Assembly: GCA_963827155.1 (NCBI GenBank)
Contig: CAWGZV010000002.1
Coordinates: 2,914,001-2,978,000, forward strand
DNA length: 64,000 bases
Reading direction: 5' to 3'
Source of the DNA: UTCFX2 sp963827155
GTDB taxonomy: Bacteria > Chloroflexota > Anaerolineae > Anaerolineales > UBA4823
This document shows positions 53,331 to 62,037 of the stretch, one piece after another. Both the position numbers and the translations under genes were made by a program. The notes below the pieces were generated by a model. That model was not told the origin of the DNA and did not search any database. It was given only the letters and a program-made list of their open reading frames with translations. How positions within the stretch are numbered: the first letter of the stretch is position 1; every line of letters begins with the position of its first letter.

Positions 53331-55943
53331 TTATGGCCTCAAGATTTCCGGCAAGTGCAGCCGGTACATCGTCCCTAAAACCAAACCAAGGTTGTAGCTC
53401 AGCGCGATCTTCAGGTCGCCGCGCGAATTGTCATAGTAGCTGATCGCAGGCTCACCGGTACTTGTCAAGTCGATCGAGCAGCTGTAGCCCACATCGCCGA
53501 TCGAGTCGATGGTCTGGAACTCCCAGGCGCCCTGGTAGCGGGCGTATTTAAGGTCGCCGTTTGTCAGGTCGTAGTAGCATACATGCCTGGTGTTGTCCGC
53601 CGGGTAGATCGCCAGTGAAGTATAGCGTCCAACATCCCCCGCTAAGTCAGGGTCGGGTATTGTTTCGACCGTCCAGGCAGCCCCGTTCCAATATGCGTAC
53701 TTGGCGTTCTTGTTGGTCTCGTCGTAGTAGCTGATATGCGGGTATCCAAAAGAATCCAGCGCGATGGACGTATACCAGCCGACGTTATCTTTGAGCACTG
53801 CACCACCGTCATCGACGGTCTGGACATCCCAGGTATACAGGAATGGGGTTTGGTAAGCCATCTTCAGATCATTATTCGATGCGTCAAAGTAGGCGATGTA
53901 GGGCCGGTTATCTGCGCTCAGCGTAATGGACGAGAATTTCCCTACGTCACCAGCCATGTCCACCGCCTTGGTATACCAGTCCGAGCTCACAACACTCCAG
54001 GTCGCATAGACCAGGTTGAGGTTCTTCGCATCGTAGTAGCTGAAATGGGGCATATCATCCGATCCGATCGCCATCGAAATGAAGCTGCCGACATCGTTGT
54101 CGCTCTCGTCTACATATGTAAATTCCCAACCTGACGCGCCTACCTTACCATAAACAGCGTTGGCGTTGTCCGTTTCATAGCTCCCCAGCCTCGGAAACAG
54201 GTCCTGATAGAGGTCGATGGCGTTGTAGATGCCCTGGTGCGGTCCAAACACGGGGAAGTAAGTAAACCATCCGCCGTAAGGACCTGGGTAGAAGGCATGT
54301 TTGAGGTTCCCTTTAGAAGAATCCAGGTAGCTGATGTGCGGCGCGCCGGTGCTGGCGATTGCCAGCGAGCTGGCGTATCCCACATCGCCAGTATGGTCGA
54401 CTACCAGCGAGTTCCAGGTGGGCTTGCTGTTTTCTAAGTACGAGAATTCCAGCTGGCCATCGGTCGAGTTAAGGTGCAAGAATGATGGATTATTGTCATC
54501 GCTGGGGTTCAAGGCAATCGACGAAAACATCCCTTCTTTGGTGTCGCCAGGGCGGATTCTACTGCTCGTCCAGCTGGTGCTGCCGAACTTGCCTGAGATG
54601 TACATCAGGTCGCCGTCGTCGGCATCGAAGAAGCTGATATGCACTTTCCGGTCGTTTTCAACCGCAATGGATGTGTACCAACCGGTATCGCCGTCGCTGG
54701 CGAGGGTTAAGATCTGCCAGGGACCCGCACCGTTGTTTATTAGGCGCGCCACTTTCAGGTTGCCGCCTGAAAAGTCGTGGTAGCTGATGTAGGGCTCCCC
54801 GCGGATTCCCGGTTCGCGCGGGTCGTAGAGCGCGATAGAGCACATCGCACCCACATCATGATAAGGTGGTTCGCCATCGATGGTAAAGCGGTCCCAATCG
54901 TCCTTGATTTTGTTCCAAAAAGCATATTTAAGCTGGTCGTATTTCTCAGACATATAGGCAATATGCAGGTTGCCGTTAAAATCGACTTTGAGCGACGACC
55001 ACAACCCGACCCGCCCCTGGTCGTTGTAATCGTCAACCTGGTCGATCTCCCAGCTGACCCCATTCCAGAAAGCGACCTTTAAGCTGCGCTCGCAGATATT
55101 GATGTAGCAGTTGGTGGGCTGCACCGGATCGTAGATCACTTCACGGTCATCATAGTAGCTGATATAGATCCCGTATGCATCCCTTGCAATCGAGGTGAAT
55201 TTTCCGACCCCTTTCGTGTTCACGATCGGAAATGTAGGGTCCAGCGCCTGCGCGTCCTTAAACCAGGGCAATTGCTGGCGGGTCAGCTCTTCCCAGTAGG
55301 AAGGTTGTGGTACTGCCGATGGCTGATCCGTGGCTGTTGGGGCAGCTTGAGCAGAAGGGTCATCGACCGATCCGGCAGGATTTTCAGCAATATCTGGATT
55401 TTCCATGGGCAGCGTCCCAGGAGGAGGGTTCGGCACCACGATCGGCGGCTGCCACACCTCGTGATCGGTGTAGATCAGCTTCAAGACGCCGTTGCCGTTG
55501 TCGTAGTAAGAAATGTATGCTTCGGTTTTTCCTGACACTGGATGAGTGTAAAAGGTGAGCGCAGCATACTGTCCAACATCACTGCTGGAGTCAAGGGTGA
55601 GGATATCCCAACCCTCAGTGGTGAAGTTGTAGCAGGCAAAATAGAGACCATCGCCGCCGTAGGCTGCACAGGGCTTATATTTATATACGCCGCCTTCAAG
55701 CACCAATTTATAAGCCAGAGAACGGTCGGTCATGTTTGTAAAAAAGTGCGGACCGTCTACAGTTTGGATCGTCCAGGAAGGCATCGGGCCGGATGGAGAC
55801 CCTCCCTGTGAATAGGCAGGTTGGGCAGCAAAAGTCAATATCATCAGCAGCGCCAGGGAAATTTGAAGCCACTTCTTCCCCCTTTGAACAGATGGCTTTA
55901 AAAACCCTGCCAGATGAGAAATGGAAACGCGTTCGTCATCCAT
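53331..55943 (-). CDS. Secreted repeat protein, beta-propeller-like, with C-terminal LP tail
   Basis: About 870 residues. A signal peptide covers roughly residues 18-45 (WLQISLALLMILTFAAQPAYS). The rest repeats about a dozen times a unit such as YTSIALDSFGYPHISYYDETNKNAKYAYWNG, containing the conserved ISYYD turn and an aromatic strand, a pattern of BNR/Kelch-like propellers. A Pro/Ala-rich spacer interrupts the repeats near residue 190. No catalytic residues are seen. It ends MYRLHLPEILRP, similar to the FGIFLPITLR tail of the other secreted protein. The ATG at 55943 follows a GGAG site; 16 earlier in-frame residues lie upstream of it. Extracellular, function unknown. Confidence 0.82.
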   Translation of the reverse strand: MDDERVSISHLAGFLKPSVQRGKKWLQISLALLMILTFAAQPAYSQGGSPSGPMPSWTIQTVDGPHFFTNMTDRSLAYKLVLEGGVYKYKPCAAYGGDGLYFACYNFTTEGWDILTLDSSSDVGQYAALTFYTHPVSGKTEAYISYYDNGNGVLKLIYTDHEVWQPPIVVPNPPPGTLPMENPDIAENPAGSVDDPSAQAAPTATDQPSAVPQPSYWEELTRQQLPWFKDAQALDPTFPIVNTKGVGKFTSIARDAYGIYISYYDDREVIYDPVQPTNCYINICERSLKVAFWNGVSWEIDQVDDYNDQGRVGLWSSLKVDFNGNLHIAYMSEKYDQLKYAFWNKIKDDWDRFTIDGEPPYHDVGAMCSIALYDPREPGIRGEPYISYHDFSGGNLKVARLINNGAGPWQILTLASDGDTGWYTSIAVENDRKVHISFFDADDGDLMYISGKFGSTSWTSSRIRPGDTKEGMFSSIALNPSDDNNPSFLHLNSTDGQLEFSYLENSKPTWNSLVVDHTGDVGYASSLAIASTGAPHISYLDSSKGNLKHAFYPGPYGGWFTYFPVFGPHQGIYNAIDLYQDLFPRLGSYETDNANAVYGKVGASGWEFTYVDESDNDVGSFISMAIGSDDMPHFSYYDAKNLNLVYATWSVVSSDWYTKAVDMAGDVGKFSSITLSADNRPYIAYFDASNNDLKMAYQTPFLYTWDVQTVDDGGAVLKDNVGWYTSIALDSFGYPHISYYDETNKNAKYAYWNGAAWTVETIPDPDLAGDVGRYTSLAIYPADNTRHVCYYDLTNGDLKYARYQGAWEFQTIDSIGDVGYSCSIDLTSTGEPAISYYDNSRGDLKIALSYNLGLVLGTMYRLHLPEILRP

Positions 55944-56015
55944 TGAATTCTCCTTTTTTGATCGTAAAACCTTTTTGACAGTATAGCACAAACTCCAACC
56001 CCTCTCTCCAGCCGG

Positions 56016-57266
56016 CTAATTGTTGGCAACGAAATCGAGAGCGTATTGGGCGTCATGATAATTGGGGTTTTCCACCAATGCTTGTTGAAAATTCTCGACG
56101 GCTTCGGTCTTTTTCCCCTGCCGGTACAGAGCCCATCCATGCCAGAGCAACGCTTCCTCCGCGTTTGGAGTCACTTCCAGGGCATACTCCGTCAGCGTTA
56201 TCAGGTCATCGATCTGACCAGAGTGAAAATAGGCGATGAAGGGGCTGAACTGATAGCGCAACATCCGCTGGGGCAGCCCAAGCTCGCGGGCTTGATCAAA
56301 TGCATCCGTTGCTTCAATATAGCGCTCGAAATAGGTCAGGTTTGTTCCCAGGTTAAACCAGGCATATGGATTTGATGGGTCAGCTTCCGTTTCATTCTGA
56401 GCGGTATCCAAAGCCCGCTCACGGTTTCTGTCCGATTCCCAATCTTCGCCAATCAGCGCCTTCAGCTCGGCTTCCTTCTCGGGTGGAAAAATCATGATGT
56501 AAACCCGGTTGAAAGCCTGCCAGTATTCGTCCTGTTTCTGATAGTTTATCTTCTGGTCGGGGCCGTAAAAGCTGTCTTGCCCGGTGAAGGTCTGAGCGCT
56601 GTCATCGTATCCCGTCAAAAGCTGGTAATGTGCAGCCCAAAGGTCGTCACCAGACCAGTACGGTTCTTCAAAGAAGAAGCTTTCCTCAATCATCACGGGG
56701 ATTCCGGCAGCCAAAATGCGTTTTAAAGTCTCGAGATCGCCGCCAACCCGGTATTCGACCTGAAGCCAACCAGCCTGGGTGCGAACATAGTAAGCCAGCT
56801 CCTCTACATTGACGTTTCGGTCCTCGCGAAATGGCTTGATCACCTGGGTGATCGTCTCCTGGTCGCCTTCCCACCCGAAGAAGCGCAGATACATCGCCAG
56901 GGCAGCTGGTCCGCAGTTGTTGATGTCCTGTTTCTCCCACGCTGGAGCTGTCAGCTCAACACGCTCGGGAAGCGGTGCAGGCGAAAGTTCGGGGATGGGG
57001 GTCGTCGCTGTCCTTGTCTGGGTCGGGACAGGACCTTTTGTCGAAGTTGGCAGGAGGGTCGGGACAGCCGCCTGGGCTACCTCAGGGGCAGGCAGGGCAG
57101 TTGGGAGCGGTTTAATAGGTTGGATCAAAGTTCGCAGGTAGGTCTTTGCGAAATCGAATCGCCAGGAGAGCCGGCTGTTAACTGGCGGAAGCTGATAGAT
57201 CAGCCCTGCCGTCACAGCCAATAAGATCAGGGCTGCCAGAAACGTTCTGCCTTTCAGCTTGCGCAT
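56016..57266 (-). CDS. Membrane-anchored C39-like cysteine peptidase with TPR repeats
   Basis: 416 residues. A membrane helix near 7-24 (TFLAALILLAVTAGLIYQL), a Pro/Thr-rich linker to about 100, then a C39-like peptidase domain: C118 (DINNCGPAALAMYLRFFGW), histidine in WAAHYQLLTGYDD and the aspartate/GQDSFYG loop. The C-terminal third has TPR-type helices (ANYAWFNLGTNLTYFERYIEAT-like, KTEAVENFQQALVENP). C39 peptidases cleave GG leaders of peptides, but stand-alone membrane forms have broader roles. No bacteriocin gene is visible nearby. The start at 57266 is preferred over upstream codons that overlap the divergent miaB promoter. Confidence 0.8.
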   Translation of the reverse strand: MRKLKGRTFLAALILLAVTAGLIYQLPPVNSRLSWRFDFAKTYLRTLIQPIKPLPTALPAPEVAQAAVPTLLPTSTKGPVPTQTRTATTPIPELSPAPLPERVELTAPAWEKQDINNCGPAALAMYLRFFGWEGDQETITQVIKPFREDRNVNVEELAYYVRTQAGWLQVEYRVGGDLETLKRILAAGIPVMIEESFFFEEPYWSGDDLWAAHYQLLTGYDDSAQTFTGQDSFYGPDQKINYQKQDEYWQAFNRVYIMIFPPEKEAELKALIGEDWESDRNRERALDTAQNETEADPSNPYAWFNLGTNLTYFERYIEATDAFDQARELGLPQRMLRYQFSPFIAYFHSGQIDDLITLTEYALEVTPNAEEALLWHGWALYRQGKKTEAVENFQQALVENPNYHDAQYALDFVANN

Positions 57267-57364
57267 GGCTGCAATTCTATCATCACAACTTCGAGGTTTG
57301 GTAAAGGAGAGGTTAAGGGAATTCCGGCTCCATTTTTGCTTAAATACCATATTCCGCCGGGCTT

Positions 57365-57373
57365 TGTTATAAT
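57365..57373 (+). promoter_or_regulatory. Extended -10 promoter of miaB, apparently leaderless
   Basis: TGT at 57365-57367 directly precedes TATAAT at 57368-57373. A start seven or eight bases downstream falls on 57380-57381, the first base of the miaB ATG, so the mRNA may have no 5' leader. Confidence 0.6.
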
Positions 57374-57380
57374 ATTGGAC

Positions 57381-58742
57381 ATGAAGTATCACATTTGGAC
57401 TGAAGGTTGTCAGATGAACGTCGCCGACTCGGTGCGAGTCGCTTCCGCTTTAGAGCATCTCGGCTACCAGCCCGCTCGCCAGGCTGCCGAGGCAGATGTT
57501 ATCGTGTTGAATACCTGTGTTGTCCGCCAGAGTGCGGAAGATAAAGCGTACAGCCATCTCTACTCGCTTAAACCATTGAAGACCCAACGTCCCGAGCTGG
57601 TCATTAATCTGATGGGATGCCTTGTTGGTGTAAAAAGCTACGACCGGCTGCAAGCTCGCTTTCCATTCGTCGATGTTTTTTCCCCGCCATCAGACCCAGG
57701 ACCTTTGATCGCCTATCTGACCCAGGGCGAGAGTCAGCGAATGGAAGAAGGCTTAACTGCAGCTCGTTTCGCGGTTATGGATGGCGATCTGCTGCTGCCG
57801 GTGAACGAACGCGGGCAATTGGTTTCGGCGCACATCCCGGTGGTCCTGGGGTGCTCGCATGCCTGCAGCTTCTGCATCATCCCTTACAAGCGCGGTCCAG
57901 AACGCAGCCGCCCCGCTGCCGAAATTATCTCAGAAGCACAAGCCCTGGTTTCACAGGGTGTAAAAGAAATCACTTTACTCGGTCAAATTGTCGATCGCTA
58001 CGGAAAAGATATTCCGGAGGGACCGGACCTGGCTGCCCTTCTCCGCATGATCCATGATATTGATGGGCTCGAACGGATCCGCTTCCTGACTTCCCATCCC
58101 AATTGGATGACCGAAAGCCTGCTGGAAGCTGTCGCAGAACTCCCCAAGGTCATGCCGCATATCGAAGTCCCTGTTCAGGCTGGAGATGATCTTGTTCTTG
58201 AGAATATGCGCCGCGGCTACACATCTGACGATTACCGTAGGCTGGTGGAAGGCATCCGCCAGCGGATCCCGCAGGTGTCTGTTGCCACAGACATCATTGT
58301 CGGCTTTCCAGGCGAAACTGAAGCACAATTCCAGCACACTTATGATCTCCTCGCTGAGCTTAAGCTCGATGTTGCTCACCTGGCACGCTACTCTCCACGC
58401 CAGGGAACGGTCTCCGAACGGCGGATGCCCGATGACGTTCCGGATGGAGAAAAATGGCGCCGCTTTCGAGCCCTGGAACAACTTCAGGAAAGCATCGCCG
58501 CCGAAATCAATGCCCGCTACCTGGGGACGCAGGTGGAGGTGCTCTTCGAGGAGAAGGTCCGCGGTCGCTGGCGCGGCCGCACTCGGACGAACAAACTTGT
58601 GTTCATCCAATCCGAGGAAAACCTGCTCGGTAAGCTAAAGCAGGTTATTATAACCTGGACCGGTCCGTGGTCTATGCAGGCTGGTTTTCCCCCATCACCC
58701 TTAGCCCTACAGGCCCCTGAAATCATCTCAGTAACTTTCTAG
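57381..58742 (+). CDS. miaB: tRNA methylthiotransferase MiaB
   Basis: Radical-SAM enzyme that adds methylthio to i6A37 of tRNA. The N-terminal cluster cysteines are C10 (YHIWTEGCQMN), C46 (VLNTCVVR) and C80 (LMGCLVG). The SAM cluster CxxxCxxC is C158, C162 and C165 (GCSHACSFCIIPYKRG). GFPGETEAQFQHTYDLL and a C-terminal TRAM domain (RGRWRGRTRTNKLVF) complete the family architecture. 453 residues. The start at 57381 coincides with the predicted transcript start. The related RimO occurs at 62-63.4 kb, so both methylthiotransferase branches are present. Confidence 0.92.
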   Translation: MKYHIWTEGCQMNVADSVRVASALEHLGYQPARQAAEADVIVLNTCVVRQSAEDKAYSHLYSLKPLKTQRPELVINLMGCLVGVKSYDRLQARFPFVDVFSPPSDPGPLIAYLTQGESQRMEEGLTAARFAVMDGDLLLPVNERGQLVSAHIPVVLGCSHACSFCIIPYKRGPERSRPAAEIISEAQALVSQGVKEITLLGQIVDRYGKDIPEGPDLAALLRMIHDIDGLERIRFLTSHPNWMTESLLEAVAELPKVMPHIEVPVQAGDDLVLENMRRGYTSDDYRRLVEGIRQRIPQVSVATDIIVGFPGETEAQFQHTYDLLAELKLDVAHLARYSPRQGTVSERRMPDDVPDGEKWRRFRALEQLQESIAAEINARYLGTQVEVLFEEKVRGRWRGRTRTNKLVFIQSEENLLGKLKQVIITWTGPWSMQAGFPPSPLALQAPEIISVTF

Positions 58743-58750
58743 CCGATCAA

Positions 58751-58810
58751 CGCTCGGAAAAACATCGCTCGGAAAAACATCGCTTGCTAAGACATCGCTC
58801 GCAAGAAACT
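58751..58810 (+). repeat. 15-bp tandem repeat, four copies, in the miaB-recO gap
   Basis: Two identical copies of CGCTCGGAAAAACAT (58751-58780) are followed by two degenerate ones (CGCTTGCTAAGACAT and CGCTCGCAAGAAACT). It lies between convergent miaB and recO. No promoter or hairpin is obvious in it. Confidence 0.75.
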
Positions 58811-58964
58811 TTACATATTCCATAACAACCGGAAGCTGCGCCGGACTGGAATTCGAACAGGTCTATAAGACCATGATTCAGGATTTTGGAACGATCGCGA
58901 TCGAAAGGTAATCTAGGGACAAGCCGGGATCGATCTATGTATTTATAAATCTATAAAGCGGTTG

Positions 58965-59792
58965 CTAAATCGCCTCGCCGGCACTGTCCTTGTCGATCTG
59001 GTCTCGCCGAACCCGGCGCAGAAAAGTGGGCGTATTCAATCCTCTTTCGAGCAGGTAGGTCAGATAATACTGCATGATCACTTCAATTTCCCGGTTGATC
59101 TCTCGGTTCAGCCGCGCTTTTCTCGCATCCGCAAAGTTGGAGCGTTGAAAGTGACGCAGATATTTGAGCGCCTCCGTCGTGATAGGTTGGTACCCGCTCT
59201 CCAGTTCGGTACCTCCTCGTCGCGCGCAGCTTGGGCAGATGATCCCTCCCTCCAATGCTGAAAAATACTGGTCTTGGGCAGTAATCTCCTCCCCACATCC
59301 CAGGCAGCGAAAAAGCTGTGGTCGAAAACCTACCAGATCCAGCAGCCTGATCTCGAAGAAACGGATCACCAATTCGCGATCTTCCCCCGAAGCCAACCTT
59401 TCCAAAGTCTCCACCAGCAGCCGGTAGAGACCCCAATTCTCCCCCTCCTCGTAAGTGAAACGATCTAAGAGCTCAATGATGTAAGAAGCATAGGTTAATC
59501 CCGCAAGGTCTTCTCTCAAGGGCAGGAAAGCATCTAAGGCATCCGCCTGGGTAATCAACAGGATGTCTCTCCCTTTCGCAAGCTGGATTTTTGCCCGGGT
59601 GATCGGCTCCAGGTGCCCGGCTTTGCGCGAACGGATCTTGCGCACTCCTTTCGCCAACGCTTTGATTTTTCCCTGCTCTTGTGAAAAGAGCCAGAGCATC
59701 CGGTCAGCTTCACCCCAATCCGAATGTTTGAGAACCACTGCTTCGATATGCAGGATCCGCTGGCGGCGATCACTCACAGGGTGGTTATCCAT
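58965..59792 (-). CDS. recO: DNA repair protein RecO
   Basis: 275 residues. The N-terminal OB fold (ILHIEAVVLKHSDWGEADRMLWLFSQEQG) is typical of RecO, followed by KALAKGVRKIRS. The C-terminal zinc finger has the cysteine pairs LFRCLGCGEE and IICPSCARR. RecO anneals single strands and loads RecA with RecR on SSB-coated DNA. It reads leftward, convergent with miaB across a small repeat gap and divergent from rplI. RecR and RecF are not in this window. Confidence 0.93.
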   Translation of the reverse strand: MDNHPVSDRRQRILHIEAVVLKHSDWGEADRMLWLFSQEQGKIKALAKGVRKIRSRKAGHLEPITRAKIQLAKGRDILLITQADALDAFLPLREDLAGLTYASYIIELLDRFTYEEGENWGLYRLLVETLERLASGEDRELVIRFFEIRLLDLVGFRPQLFRCLGCGEEITAQDQYFSALEGGIICPSCARRGGTELESGYQPITTEALKYLRHFQRSNFADARKARLNREINREIEVIMQYYLTYLLERGLNTPTFLRRVRRDQIDKDSAGEAI

Positions 59793-59943
59793 GCGCGCAT
59801 TATATCAGCAGTGCCAGAGATACTCCTTCAGGCAAAGTCATAGGGTTGACTAAATCTTGAACCCAATCTCTAACTCGTCTGACCCCGAACTCCTTTTTTT
59901 GATTTATTTCCATTCATTATGTGTCAGCAAGTGTGTAATTCGA

Positions 59944-59972
59944 TTGACTCTAGCAGGGGCATCTGGTAAAAT
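59944..59972 (+). promoter_or_regulatory. Promoter of rplI
   Basis: TTGACT at 59944-59949 and TAAAAT at 59967-59972 are 17 bases apart, with a start near 59979. The 55-base leader holds a stem CGTGAGCG/CGTTCACG with one wobble pair, which might be a regulatory hairpin. Confidence 0.7.
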
Positions 59973-60034
59973 CAGCCTTCCGTGAGCGTGGTACCCTTCG
60001 TTCACGAGATCCTGTTTTTGAAAGGGCTTGATGC

Positions 60035-60592
60035 ATGAAAGTACTTTTAATTAAGGACGTCTATAAATTGGGCCGTGCGGGGGATGTAAAAAAAGTGGCT
60101 GATGGCTACGGTCGCAACTTTCTAATTCCACAAGGTCTGGCTGTACTGGCGACGCCAGGAGCGCTCTCACGAGCCGAGAATATTCGCGAACAGGCGAACA
60201 CCCGCCGCTCGGTTCTGAACAACGAGCTCTCAGGTGTAGCAGATATCCTTGCTAAGCTGACCCTCGCCTTCTCGGCTAAGGCAGGTGAGACCGGCAAGCT
60301 TTACGGTTCAATCACCCCGGCCATGATTGGAGATGCGATCAAGTCTAAGACCGGGATCGAGGTTAATCGCCGTCAGCTGGATTTCGAGCCGATCCGTACT
60401 TTAGGCGATCACAGCATCTATATTCGCTTGACCATCGATCTGATCCCCGAAATCAAAGTGATTGTCTACCGCGAAGGTGAAGCTTTGAGCATAGAACAGC
60501 CGGTTGTTGAAACAAAAGCTGAGACAGAAGCCAATGTGGTTGAGCCTGAGCCGGAGTCGGAAACGTCTAAATCAGAGACCGAAGCTGCTTAG
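60035..60592 (+). CDS. rplI: Ribosomal protein bL9
   Basis: Large-subunit protein that binds domain V of 23S rRNA. The N-terminal signature MKVLLIKDVYKLGRAGDVKKVADGYGRNFLIPQGLA is textbook, followed by the long connecting helix and the C-terminal domain (GSITPAMIGDAIKSKTGIEVNRRQ). About 35 extra acidic residues (EPEPESETSKSETEAA) extend the tail, an unusual addition. Its own strong promoter suggests it is expressed alone and not in an S6-SSB-S18 operon. Confidence 0.95.
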   Translation: MKVLLIKDVYKLGRAGDVKKVADGYGRNFLIPQGLAVLATPGALSRAENIREQANTRRSVLNNELSGVADILAKLTLAFSAKAGETGKLYGSITPAMIGDAIKSKTGIEVNRRQLDFEPIRTLGDHSIYIRLTIDLIPEIKVIVYREGEALSIEQPVVETKAETEANVVEPEPESETSKSETEAA

Positions 60593-60606
60593 CGATTACT
60601 AGATCT

Positions 60607-60625
60607 GAGGCTTTCAAGCCTCTTT
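60607..60625 (+). terminator. Weak hairpin after rplI
   Basis: GAGGCTT at 60607-60613 pairs with AAGCCTC at 60616-60622 followed by TTT. The two-base loop is too tight, so a few outer pairs would open. A weak terminator at best. Confidence 0.4.
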
Positions 60626-60733
60626 ACCGCACCGGCCTCGAATTCTGCCAGGCTCAAGGATGGATCGCCGTTTCCATTTCGATCTAAAACCTTTCCTTCC
60701 AAAATTCGCTGCGCCGGTGCGGTTTTACAGATC

Positions 60734-62007
60734 ATGAGCACCAATATCGGTCAACCTCTCCGCCGGGCGCGAGAGCGCGCGGCCTTTCTATTGAGCAGGC
60801 AGCGACAGCTACCCACATGCGCCCCCATTACTTGCGCGCCATCGAAGCGGATGAGTTCGATGCCTTCCCGTCGAAAGTCCATGCTCGCGGCTTTCTGCGC
60901 GCTTATGCCGATTACCTGGGCATCGACCCGGAACCGCTTGTCGTCGAGCTTGAAAATAAAGACCAAACATCAACTGCTGCGGAAGCTGGTGAGACAGCCT
61001 CTTCGCAGCTTCAGCCAGTTCTAGACCTCGAAACCTATCGCGAAGCCGATGCAATTTTTCGGGAGATTGGGCTGAGTCTGCGCCGCCAGCGAGAACTGCT
61101 CGGCATCTCCATCGAAGATGTGGAGCGGCATACCCATTTGCGCGCTCACTACCTTAATGCCCTGGAAACCGGAGACCTGGAGAAGCTTCCTTCACCGGTT
61201 CAAGGACGAGGGATGTTAAACAATTATGCCGCTTTTCTTGGCTTGAACCCAGATACACTCTTACTGCGGTTCGCCGATGGATTGCAAGCTCAACTGGATG
61301 CCCGCCGGGCTGCCTTGCCAGCTCCAAAAGCCTCACCTGTTCGCGAGCAGCCGCGTCCGCCAGGGAGATTAAAGCATCTGCTTTCTCCAGATATCCTAAT
61401 CGGCGGCTCGATCGCAGTCTTCTTGGGATTATTTATTCTATGGGGGATTATCCGGATTTTTTCGATAACTACTGACACCGAGCCAACGATGACCGCCCCA
61501 TCCATTGCTGAAGTTCTTCTCGCTACCCCAACGGTCACGGAAACGCCTACTGTGCTTCCGCAATCACCGACCTCCCCACCCCAGGCGCCCTTATTCCCAA
61601 CTTTCCCAGTCCTTACTGGCGATGCTACCACTGGCACACCCCCGGCGTCTGGCGGCGCAGATGTACAGGTGTATCTTACCATCCGTCAGCGAGCCTGGAT
61701 GCGGGTTACTGTCGATGGCGAGATTCAATTCGAGGGTCGAGTCCTATCCGGCAGCGCCTATCCTTTCATTGGGCGAACTCAGGTGGAGGTGCTAACCGGG
61801 AACGCCGCTGGGCTGCAAGTCTTTTATAATGGTACCGACCTCGGCGTAATGGGAGAGATCGGTGAAGTTGTTGATCAGGTTTTCACGATCCAGGGTGTGT
61901 TCACGCCAACACCCACGATAACAGCCACACCCAGCCCGACTGCTCCGATCACAGTCCCACCACCAGGTACGCCTGCTGCTACATTCACGATTACTCCCTT
62001 ACCCTGA
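60734..62007 (+). CDS. RodZ-like protein with duplicated HTH domain (one-base frameshift)
   Basis: Read as one protein of about 425 residues. HTH unit one begins at residue 1 (MSTNIGQPLRRARER... after the break IEQAATATHMRPHYLRA, DEFDAFPSKVHARGFLRAYADYLG). HTH unit two is at about 115-180 (LGISIEDVERHTHLRAHYL, GRGMLNNYAAFLG). One membrane helix (ILIGGSIAVFLGLFILWGI) and an extracellular DUF4115 domain (VYLTIRQRAWMRVTVDGEIQFEG) follow. The frame breaks near 60781-60782: one missing G (cgc gcg ggc) joins RERA to GLSIEQAATATH. RodZ anchors MreB and shapes the cell. A Pro/Thr-rich linker precedes DUF4115. Confidence 0.8.
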
Positions 62008-62037
62008 CAGCTTCCACTCAGAATTACAGGTATTCAA

